NCBI GenBank assembly: GCA_017987425.1
Contig: JAGNTT010000060.1
Span: 1 to 10,076, forward strand
From: Candidatus Omnitrophota bacterium
GTDB lineage: Bacteria; Omnitrophota; Gorgyraeia; Zapsychrales; Fredricksoniimonadaceae
DNA: 10,076 nucleotides
Direction: 5' to 3'
Shown here: positions 1 to 5,782 of the stretch, in pieces
Layout: every line of letters begins with the position of its first letter
How positions within the stretch are numbered: the stretch's first letter is position 1
Notes under the pieces: generated by a model
What the model was told of the DNA's origin: nothing
Seen by the model: only the letters and a program-made list of their open reading frames with translations
Databases searched by the model: none
Translations under genes and position numbers: made by a program

Positions 1-1
1 T

Positions 2-688
2 TGGGACGTGGACTTTGAAGTGCCCCGCGGTGTTCTTCTTGCCATTGTCGGACCCAACGGCGCCGGGAAATCGACGATGATCAAAGCGATCCTCGGGCTC
101 ATCCGTCCGGTGGCCGGACAAATTCTAGTCTCCGGCGCGCTTTACCGTCCGGGTTCGCGGCTCATCGGTTATGTTCCGCAGCGCGGCAGTGTCGACTGGG
201 ATTTTCCGACGACGGTTCTTGATGTCGTCATGATGGGGCGTTACGGACATCTGGGCTGGTTTAAACGTCCGGGGGAAAGTGAACGCCAGCTTGCGGTCGA
301 ATGTCTTCGCAAGGTTGGTATGGCGGATTTTTTGAACCGTCAGATCAGCCAGCTTTCCGGCGGTCAGCAGCAAAGAGTTTTTATTGCGCGTGCCTTCATT
401 CAGGACGCTCCGATTTATCTCATGGATGAACCCTTTGCCGGGGTTGATGCCGCGACAGAGAAAAGCATCATCGGACTTTTGCGAGAACTGCAGTCGCAGG
501 GAAAAACGGTCGTGTGCGTTCACCATGACCTTCAGACGCTCAAGGAATATTTCGACTGGGTCATGCTGTTGAACGTGCGCCGCGTGGCTCTTGGAAAAGT
601 CCAGGACGTATTGACGTCCGAACACCTGCGCCGCGCTTACGGCGGACGCGCCGCATTCCTCACGGGCGCTTCGAACGAAGGTGAATGA
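2..688 (+). CDS. Metal-ion ABC transporter ATP-binding subunit (5'-partial)
   Basis: This is the cytoplasmic ATPase that powers a zinc/manganese/iron-type importer (ZnuC/TroB/MntB class). Counting from the GTG at 8, the protein shows Walker A GPNGAGKST (residues 15-23), a Q-loop in GYVPQR, the signature LSGGQQQR (about 116-123), Walker B IYLMDEPFAGVD, and the switch histidine in VHHDL. The frame is open to the window edge and upstream residues W-D-V continue the usual first beta strand, so the GTG at 8 is probably internal. About 20-30 N-terminal residues are missing. The stop TGA overlaps the ATG at 685, and two permease genes of the ABC-3 family follow directly, which fixes the family as metal rather than amino-acid or sugar uptake. 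The metal itself cannot be told from the ATPase. Confidence 0.95.
   Translation, partial: WDVDFEVPRGVLLAIVGPNGAGKSTMIKAILGLIRPVAGQILVSGALYRPGSRLIGYVPQRGSVDWDFPTTVLDVVMMGRYGHLGWFKRPGESERQLAVECLRKVGMADFLNRQISQLSGGQQQRVFIARAFIQDAPIYLMDEPFAGVDAATEKSIIGLLRELQSQGKTVVCVHHDLQTLKEYFDWVMLLNVRRVALGKVQDVLTSEHLRRAYGGRAAFLTGASNEGE
678..684 (+). promoter_or_regulatory. Shine-Dalgarno site choosing the ATG at 691
   Basis: AAGGTGA ends directly before the ATG at 685 but lies 6-7 nt before the ATG at 691. The latter is normal spacing, so translation of the first permease most likely starts at 691 (MVEQ) rather than at 685 (MIMVEQ). Confidence 0.6.
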
Positions 689-690
689 TC

Positions 691-1881
691 ATGGTTGAAC
701 AGTCCCTTATTCAGGTTTTGCTGACCGACCACACGGTGCGCGTGGTGGCGTTGGGCGCGCTTGTGCTCGGGCTTGTCTCCGGATGCCTGGGGTCTTTTGC
801 CGTGCTGCGTCAGCAGAGCCTTTTGGGGGATGCGATTGCTCATGCCACTTTGCCCGGCGTCGGGATTGCCTTTCTTATTACGCAAAGCAAGAATCCGTTT
901 GTTCTTTTGGTGGGAGCGGCTATCGCCGGATGGGTGGGGACGCTGCTGGTCATGCTGATCACCCGGACAACGCGTATCAAAAAAGATGCGGGGCTCGGCA
1001 TCGTCCTGTCCGTGTTCTTTGCCGTCGGGATCATGATCCTGACCATCATTCAGCGTCTGCCGACCGCTTCCAAGGCCGGGCTTGATAAATTTCTTTTCGG
1101 CAATGCCGCGACTCTTCTGACCGAAGACGTAACTCTTATGATTGTTTTGGGAATTTCGGTTCTGGCTCTTTTATTTTTATTCTGGAAGGAATTTAAAATT
1201 CTGACGTTCGACGAGAACTTTGCCAAAAGCCTCGGTTTTCCGGTGAAGGCGCTGGATATTTTTCTGACGACGCTGATCGTGGTTGCGATTGTCATCGGTC
1301 TGCAGACGGTCGGAGTTGTGCTGATGAGCGCCATGCTGGTCGCTCCCGCCGCCTCGGCGAGGCAGTGGACGGATCGGCTGGAGGTCATGGTGGTCCTTTC
1401 GGCTTTGTTCGGCGCGTTGGCCGGCGTATGCGGCGCGCTTGTCAGCAGTCTGATGTCGCATCTGCCGACGGGACCGACGATTGTGGTCTTCTTAAGCATC
1501 ATTGTTCTTGTGTCTTTATTATTCGCTCCGCGACGCGGACTGGTGTCCGACTGGGTGCGCGGGTATAGGCAGCGCCAGGATATCGAGCTGACCACCATGC
1601 TCAAAAACTTTTTGCTTTTCTCTGAAATCGATGACCTTTCGCTCAATCAGCAGGATGCCAAAGTAACCCGAGGAGGGGACCCGTTTCATCCACACGACAT
1701 CGCGGCGTTGCGCGCGATCGGACGCGGTGCGCTCAACCGCACCATGCAGGATTTGCAAAAAAAGGGATGGGCTGTCCAGCATCAGGACAAAAGATGGGCG
1801 CTGACACCGGAAGGTTTACGCGAGGCGCGTCAGTTTACCAAGGCTTACGAAGAGAGGTTCAATGTCAGCGGCACAAATTGA
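691..1881 (+). CDS. ABC-3 family metal permease with C-terminal winged-helix extension
   Basis: This is an inner-membrane channel subunit of the metal importer (ZnuB/TroC class). About eight hydrophobic segments fill roughly residues 15-282, including the family stretch AMLVAPAASARQWTDRL after TM6, and the membrane part ends at the usual PRRGL. Family members normally stop there at about 260-290 residues. This protein runs on for about 110 soluble residues with alternating helices and a wing-like end (KGWAVQHQDKRWALTPEG, then a basic-acidic helix), which looks like the DNA-binding half of DtxR/MarR-type winged-helix proteins without a metal-binding dimerisation domain. I chose ATG 691 over 685 because of the ribosome-binding site spacing. 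It is coupled to the ATPase upstream and overlaps the second permease by 20 bp. The permease assignment is firm; the HTH reading is an inference from pattern. Confidence 0.92.
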   Translation: MVEQSLIQVLLTDHTVRVVALGALVLGLVSGCLGSFAVLRQQSLLGDAIAHATLPGVGIAFLITQSKNPFVLLVGAAIAGWVGTLLVMLITRTTRIKKDAGLGIVLSVFFAVGIMILTIIQRLPTASKAGLDKFLFGNAATLLTEDVTLMIVLGISVLALLFLFWKEFKILTFDENFAKSLGFPVKALDIFLTTLIVVAIVIGLQTVGVVLMSAMLVAPAASARQWTDRLEVMVVLSALFGALAGVCGALVSSLMSHLPTGPTIVVFLSIIVLVSLLFAPRRGLVSDWVRGYRQRQDIELTTMLKNFLLFSEIDDLSLNQQDAKVTRGGDPFHPHDIAALRAIGRGALNRTMQDLQKKGWAVQHQDKRWALTPEGLREARQFTKAYEERFNVSGTN

Positions 1882-2971
1882 AATTATTGTTTTGGCGTCA
1901 CTGACGGCGGGAACCTGCGCCCTGCCCGGCGTGTTTCTTGTTCTTCGCCGGATGTCGCTCATGAGCGATGCGATCAGTCATGCCATTCTGCTCGGTATTG
2001 TTATTGCTTTCTTTTATACGAAAAGTCTGTCATCTCCGTTTCTGCTGTTGGGCGCCGCTCTCGTCGGAGTTCTCACTGTAACGCTGACGGAAGGGGTTGT
2101 AAAAACACGCAAACTGAAAGAAGATGCCGCGATCGGACTCGTCTTTCCGCTGTTATTTTCGCTTGGTGTCATTCTCCTTAGTGTTTACGCGCACAATGTC
2201 CATCTGGACACGCAGTGCGTTCTCCTCGGTGAAATCGCCTTCGCGCCGTTCGACCGCGTCTACTGGGGAAATGCGGATATGGGGCCTCAAGCCTTTTGGG
2301 TCATGGGCGCGATCATGACAGTCAATCTAGCGTTCATTTCGGTCTTTTACAAAGAACTTAAAATATCGACGTTTGATCCGGATTTGGCGGCTTCTCTCGG
2401 GTTTAATCCCAATCTTTTGCATTATGCGCTCATGACGCTGGTGTCGGTGACCTGTGTCGGCGCTTTTCAGTCGGTCGGTTCAATCCTTGTCGTGGCTTTG
2501 ATGATCACGCCGCCGGCCGCCGCGTATCTTTTGACCGACCGGCTTTCGCACATGATGATTTTCAGCGGCGTCATCGGCGTTGTCTCGGCGGTGTGCGGAT
2601 ATTTTCTGGCGTCCTGGCTGGACACTAATATCGCCGGTTCGATGGCGGCGATGAGCGGTTTGATATTTCTGCTGGTTTTGATTTTTGCTCCTGAGCGCGG
2701 ACTTCTCGCTCGGTTTCTGTTCAGGCGCTGGAACAAATGGACGCTCGGGATGGAAACACTGGTTGTGCACTTACTTCAGAGTGAAGTCAATCAGGCTGAT
2801 CTCACGGAAAACATTATCAGTCACATGAAGGACCACATGCTGTGGGATGACGACTATACCACTGAAGTCATCGCCCAGTCGCTTCAGGAACGCATGATCC
2901 AAAAGAAGGGCGACCAGCTTATCCTAACCCCGTACGGCCGTGAAAGGGCCAAAAACGCCCTGATCCATTAA
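1862..2971 (+). CDS. Second ABC-3 family metal permease with C-terminal winged-helix-like extension
   Basis: This second transmembrane subunit (TroD/ZnuB class) probably pairs with the preceding permease as a heterodimer. The N-terminal LPGVFLVLRRMSLMSDAISH is typical of the family, as are the ISTFDPDLAASLGF segment and the MITPPAAAYLLTDRL stretch. The membrane domain ends at PERGLLARF near residue 283. About 85 further residues follow, ending in EVIAQSLQERMIQKKGDQLILTPYG-type winged-helix sequence. The start lies inside the end of the previous gene, with AGAGAGG 4 nt before the ATG, so translation is coupled. The extension is shorter than and diverged from that of the first permease, but shares the LTP-x-G wing and the following helix. 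No convincing hairpin terminator was seen after the stop. Confidence 0.92.
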   Translation: MSAAQIEIIVLASLTAGTCALPGVFLVLRRMSLMSDAISHAILLGIVIAFFYTKSLSSPFLLLGAALVGVLTVTLTEGVVKTRKLKEDAAIGLVFPLLFSLGVILLSVYAHNVHLDTQCVLLGEIAFAPFDRVYWGNADMGPQAFWVMGAIMTVNLAFISVFYKELKISTFDPDLAASLGFNPNLLHYALMTLVSVTCVGAFQSVGSILVVALMITPPAAAYLLTDRLSHMMIFSGVIGVVSAVCGYFLASWLDTNIAGSMAAMSGLIFLLVLIFAPERGLLARFLFRRWNKWTLGMETLVVHLLQSEVNQADLTENIISHMKDHMLWDDDYTTEVIAQSLQERMIQKKGDQLILTPYGRERAKNALIH

Positions 2972-3032
2972 AATTTTCCCAAAAAATATCCGTTAAGAGA
3001 ATTTAAACACGTCAATTACGCCCTGCATGCGT

Positions 3033-3038
3033 TATAAT
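3033..3038 (+). promoter_or_regulatory. Possible -10 box (TATAAT) in the permease-FIST gap
   Basis: An exact TATAAT lies within an imperfect dyad: AATTACGC at about 3014-3021 faces GCGTTATAATT at about 3029-3039. No good -35 box is found 16-18 bp upstream, so this is a weak candidate for an additional or regulated promoter. Confidence 0.25.
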
Positions 3039-3062
3039 TCAATAGGAAGAAACGGCTTGGGA

Positions 3063-3091
3063 TTGTATTTTGGTTTGAATCATCCTATAAT
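3063..3091 (+). promoter_or_regulatory. Sigma-70-like promoter of the FIST gene
   Basis: TTGTAT (3063-3068) and a perfect TATAAT (3086-3091) are separated by exactly 17 bp. Transcription would begin near 3098 and leave a leader of only about 15 nt, which contains the AGGAG ribosome-binding site (3102-3106). That site is spaced 6 nt from the ATG at 3113. Confidence 0.6.
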
Positions 3092-3112
3092 GCTCGGCTT
3101 CAGGAGATGATT

Positions 3113-4279
3113 ATGGAATTTATCAGCCGTTTGGCGGACACACTTGAAAAAGACAGGATTGTCGATCAGCTTTTAGCCGGAGTCAGCGGAAGCTTTGATC
3201 TGGGGATCCTTTTTATCACCCCGTTGGCGCCGTATGATGCCAAAACGGTTTATCAGCAGATTGAGAACCGTGTCGGGATCCGCAATTTTCTCTGCTGCAC
3301 CTGTGCCGGAACCATCGGAAACCAGCGGGAAATCGAAGGCCGTCCGTCAGCGGCGCTGATGCTCGCCCGTCTGCCGGATGTTTCCATCAAGCCGTTTTAT
3401 CTCGATCAGAACCAGCTCGAGGAATTCAAAAAGCCCGAGGACCTTTATAAATTTTTTGAAGTTTATCCAAACGAGAAACCGACTTTTCTCATCCTTCCGG
3501 ATCCGTTTTTAATCAATGCCAACCAATATCTTGATGAGATCAATCACGCCTATCCGAAATGCAGCGTGGTGGGCGGGCTTGCCAGCGGCGGGGCTCAGGA
3601 ACGCGAGAATGTGCTCATCGTTAATAATAAGATGTACGATGAGGGACTGGCCGGTGTCGTTCTGACAGGAAATATCGCGGTCGAGACCGTTGTTTCTCAG
3701 GGATGCCGCCCTATCGGCGAGACATTCATCGTGACCAAGGCGCATGACAATGTCATTGAGGAGCTGGCCGGACGTTCTTTTTATGAGGTCGTCAAGGAAG
3801 TGTTTGAAGAGGCTACGCCTCGTGACCGTGAGCTTGCCCAGGAAGCTTTATTCGTCGGCATCGCAATGAACGAATACAACCATAAATTCAAGCGCGGTGA
3901 TTTTTTGATACGCGGCGTCATGGGCATCGATCCGGAAAACGGCTCGGGCGCTGTCGCGGATTACGTTCATGTCGGCCAAACGGTCCAGCTGCATCTTCGC
4001 GATGCCCAGACGGCCCAGGAAGATTTGACCGATCTGCTGGCAAGTCACAAGGAACATTTCGAGCAGCATCATTTGAAAGGCGCGTTCGTTTTTTCCTGCA
4101 ACGGGCGGGGAGAGAATCTTTTTCAGGTGAAGGACCACGACATCAAAATGATCCAGCGGCATATCGGACCTGTTCCTGCTGCCGGATTTTTCTGCGCCGG
4201 TGAGATCGGTCCCGTCGGTGGAGTAAACTTTCTTCATGGATTTACAAGCAGCATTACGCTGATTTACACGCCAAAATAG
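3113..4279 (+). CDS. FIST-domain (FIST_N plus FIST_C) sensory protein
   Basis: This is a soluble protein of 388 residues made entirely of the FIST N and C modules, proposed from family studies to be small-ligand (amino-acid-like) sensory domains. Diagnostic pieces are the early CCTCAGTIG segment, VVGGLASGG near residue 156, GCRPIGETFIVTKAHDNVI, FSCNGRG, and the terminal GFFCAGEIGPVGG followed by NFLHGFTSSITLIYT. There is no signal peptide, membrane segment, kinase, GGDEF or methyl-accepting region, so any output must be through a partner. ATG 3113 is chosen over ATG 3107 because AGGAG is 6 nt before 3113 and directly abuts 3107. It has its own promoter, about 140 bp after the transporter operon. 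No partner histidine kinase or chemoreceptor gene is in the window, so its function is unknown. Confidence 0.9.
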   Translation: MEFISRLADTLEKDRIVDQLLAGVSGSFDLGILFITPLAPYDAKTVYQQIENRVGIRNFLCCTCAGTIGNQREIEGRPSAALMLARLPDVSIKPFYLDQNQLEEFKKPEDLYKFFEVYPNEKPTFLILPDPFLINANQYLDEINHAYPKCSVVGGLASGGAQERENVLIVNNKMYDEGLAGVVLTGNIAVETVVSQGCRPIGETFIVTKAHDNVIEELAGRSFYEVVKEVFEEATPRDRELAQEALFVGIAMNEYNHKFKRGDFLIRGVMGIDPENGSGAVADYVHVGQTVQLHLRDAQTAQEDLTDLLASHKEHFEQHHLKGAFVFSCNGRGENLFQVKDHDIKMIQRHIGPVPAAGFFCAGEIGPVGGVNFLHGFTSSITLIYTPK

Positions 4280-4283
4280 CTTT

Positions 4284-4345
4284 CGTTGATCGTTGCTGGT
4301 TGTTCGTTGTTCATGACGATCAACGATCAACGATTCCCGAACAAC
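4284..4345 (+). repeat. GTTG-heptamer tandem array with inverted copy
   Basis: Four 7-bp units starting with GTTG lie head to tail at 4285, 4292, 4299 and 4306 (GTTGATC, GTTGCTG, GTTGTTC, GTTGTTC). They are followed by the reverse complement as two units (ATCAACG twice, 4319-4332) and by GAACAAC at 4339-4345. TCGTTGATCGTTG (4283-4295) and CAACGATCAACGA (4321-4333) form a perfect 13-bp inverted repeat with a 25-nt loop. It fills nearly all of the gap between the FIST and phosphatase genes. No T-tract follows, so it is not a standard terminator, although it could still fold in RNA. Confidence 0.8.
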
Positions 4346-4352
4346 AATTCAT

Positions 4353-5204
4353 ATGATGAATCAATCCGACTATCTAGACCTCATGCTCCGTTTCGTCCGC
4401 GAGGGCGCGGTGATTGCGATTAAGAATATTCATAAAAGCGATCCCGGCATCAAGTCGGACAAAACGATTGTCACCAAGACCGACAAGGCAATTTCAAAAC
4501 TCGCACACAAAATGCTCGCGCCACTGCTGGCGGACCCTGCCCATCTTTTAATTGATGAGGAAGATCCGGCAGTCATTGAGTATCTCGACCAGAAGCGCAT
4601 CGAAAGCGCCAAGTACATCTGGTCGGTCGATCCGATCGACGGCACGCGCCTTTACGCCAACGGCATTCCGACCTTCGGCATTTCCATCGGCCTCATCAAA
4701 GATTTGAAACCGTGGATGGGCGTTGTTTATTTCCCGCTTCTCAATGAATTGTTTTATTGTGACGGAAAAAATTCGTATCACATACAGCATGCTTTTTCGG
4801 CTAAAGCCAGGAAACGCAAGATCGTTCCCATCGACCAGGAAATCAGCAGTCAGACGATCTTTTTCTGTAACGACACGTTTTTCCGCAAGTTTTCTTTTAA
4901 CGATTTTCAGTTTCACGTGATGATCCAGGCCTGTGCGGTGGTGAATCTTTTGTGGCCTACGGTAGGCCGCGGATGCGGATGTTTTCTGCGGTCGTCGCTG
5001 TGGGATTTTGCCGGATGCTGGCCCATCATCCGTTCGGCCGGGCTCGAGCTTAGGCGGGTGAGGGACGGTGCTCCGCTCGACCGCCTGGACGCGTCCCTTT
5101 TTAAAAGGGAACCCAAGCCGTGGGAGCTCCAGGAACATTACTTGCTTTCGTCCAAAAGAAACTTTAAAATCATCAAGTCCAAGATTGTGGAATTGACACG
5201 CTAG
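4353..5204 (+). CDS. Inositol monophosphatase family phosphatase
   Basis: This is a Mg2+-dependent, lithium-sensitive-type phosphatase fold (IMPase, CysQ, HisN and fructose-bisphosphatase relatives) acting in the cytoplasm. The metal-site motifs are intact: the paired acids in LLIDEED (E69, E70), DPIDGT (D93 to T98, with D93 and D96 as ligands), and the C-terminal WDFAG (W217, D218). T41-x-x-D44 matches the N-terminal threonine/acid motif. At 283 residues it is close to the usual 260-280. The substrate (inositol phosphate, PAP, or histidinol phosphate) cannot be told from motifs alone. Two ATGs (4353, 4356) are adjacent and neither has a clear Shine-Dalgarno. The region before them is the heptamer repeat. 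Residues about 195-214 are cysteine/glycine-rich (GRGCGC), which is unusual for this family. Confidence 0.88.
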   Translation: MMNQSDYLDLMLRFVREGAVIAIKNIHKSDPGIKSDKTIVTKTDKAISKLAHKMLAPLLADPAHLLIDEEDPAVIEYLDQKRIESAKYIWSVDPIDGTRLYANGIPTFGISIGLIKDLKPWMGVVYFPLLNELFYCDGKNSYHIQHAFSAKARKRKIVPIDQEISSQTIFFCNDTFFRKFSFNDFQFHVMIQACAVVNLLWPTVGRGCGCFLRSSLWDFAGCWPIIRSAGLELRRVRDGAPLDRLDASLFKREPKPWELQEHYLLSSKRNFKIIKSKIVELTR

Positions 5205-5233
5205 TTGCTTAAGCTCGGGGCTTGTGTTATAGT
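5205..5233 (+). promoter_or_regulatory. Sigma-70-like promoter of the Fe-S carrier gene
   Basis: TTGCTT (5205-5210) begins right after the phosphatase stop codon, and TATAGT (5228-5233) follows after a 17-bp spacer. Predicted transcription start is near 5240, leaving a leader of about 12 nt that contains GAGGA (5240-5244), 7 nt before the ATG at 5252. Confidence 0.5.
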
Positions 5234-5251
5234 CCAAATGAGGATAAAACT

Positions 5252-5620
5252 ATGGAACAGCATACCCAAAATACGACACACAAAACTCCCAACCATCCCG
5301 TGGTTGTCCTGACGGACGCGGCCATTGAAAAGGTCAGATCGATGATGGCCAAGGAAGGCAAGGACGGTTATGCTTTACGCGTCGGTGTCGTCACCGGCGG
5401 CTGCGCGGGTCTTTCCTACGAAATGAAGTTCCAGAAGAATCCTTACGACAATGACAAAACTTCCGAGCAAAACGGACTTCGCATCATTGTCAATGAGGAA
5501 AGCGTGTCCTTCCTCCAGGGCATCCAGATCGACTACGTCGACACCCTCAAAGAGAGCGGCTTTAAGTATAAGAACCCTAACGCCTCCTCGTCCTGCGGCT
5601 GCGGGACGTCTTTCAGTTAA
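5252..5620 (+). CDS. erpA: A-type iron-sulfur cluster carrier (ErpA/IscA/HesB family)
   Basis: This is a cytoplasmic carrier that receives Fe-S clusters from a scaffold and hands them to apo-proteins. The 122-residue protein has the three family cysteines: Cys51 in GGCAGLSYEM, and Cys115 and Cys117 in SSCGCGTSFS. The C-x63-C-x-C spacing matches E. coli IscA/ErpA. The C-terminal CGCG-x-SFS ending is closer to ErpA than to IscA/SufA (CGCGESF). The first 15 residues are a polar Gln/Thr/His/Asn-rich tail. ATG 5252 is chosen because GAGGA precedes it at good spacing; the in-frame TTG at 5222 lies inside the predicted promoter. No isc or suf genes adjoin it, so it appears to be a stand-alone unit with its own promoter and terminator. 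The subfamily name is the uncertain part. Confidence 0.93.
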   Translation: MEQHTQNTTHKTPNHPVVVLTDAAIEKVRSMMAKEGKDGYALRVGVVTGGCAGLSYEMKFQKNPYDNDKTSEQNGLRIIVNEESVSFLQGIQIDYVDTLKESGFKYKNPNASSSCGCGTSFS

Positions 5621-5649
5621 TTTTCTCTCATAATCGGCAAAAAAACGAC

Positions 5650-5692
5650 TATTTGCTCCAGGCGATTTGGAGTAAATAATTTTGTGTTTTTT
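5650..5692 (+). terminator. Rho-independent terminator of the Fe-S carrier gene
   Basis: TATTTGCTCCA (5650-5660) pairs with TGGAGTAAATA (5668-5678) over 11 positions with one G-T wobble and a 7-nt loop. T-rich sequence follows (5680-5692). The stem is AT-rich at its base, so strength may be moderate. Confidence 0.55.
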
Positions 5693-5709
5693 GCGCATAA
5701 ATGTTATTA

Positions 5710-5739
5710 TTTACATACATTTATACCTCCCAAAATAAT
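5710..5739 (+). promoter_or_regulatory. Probable promoter of the giant-protein gene
   Basis: TTTACA (5710-5715) and AATAAT (5734-5739) are separated by 18 bp. Each matches five of six consensus bases. Transcription would start near 5746, just after the preceding terminator and about 37 nt before the ATG at 5783. The surrounding 5693-5760 is strongly AT-rich, and I see nothing else in this gap. Confidence 0.45.
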
Positions 5740-5782
5740 CGAACTTTAGTTAAGAATATCCAATCAGGGCAAGTGCCTTTTT

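Noticed and set aside
685..690. ATG at 685 (and similarly ATG at 3107) as translation start
   Set aside because: Both sit directly against the ribosome-binding site. The second ATG six bases later has normal spacing in each case.
4283..4345. Intrinsic terminator after the FIST gene
   Set aside because: The inverted repeat is real, but the loop is 25 nt and no T-rich run follows the second arm.
5193..5233. Perfect TTGACA at 5193-5198 as the -35 box for the Fe-S carrier gene
   Set aside because: It is 29 bp from TATAGT at 5228, too far for a sigma-70 promoter, and no -10 box lies at 16-18 bp. TTGCTT at 5205 fits the spacing.
4548..5237. A 229-codon open frame on the minus strand across the phosphatase gene
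   Set aside because: The + strand carries intact IMPase motifs over the same bases. The reverse translation has no family features.
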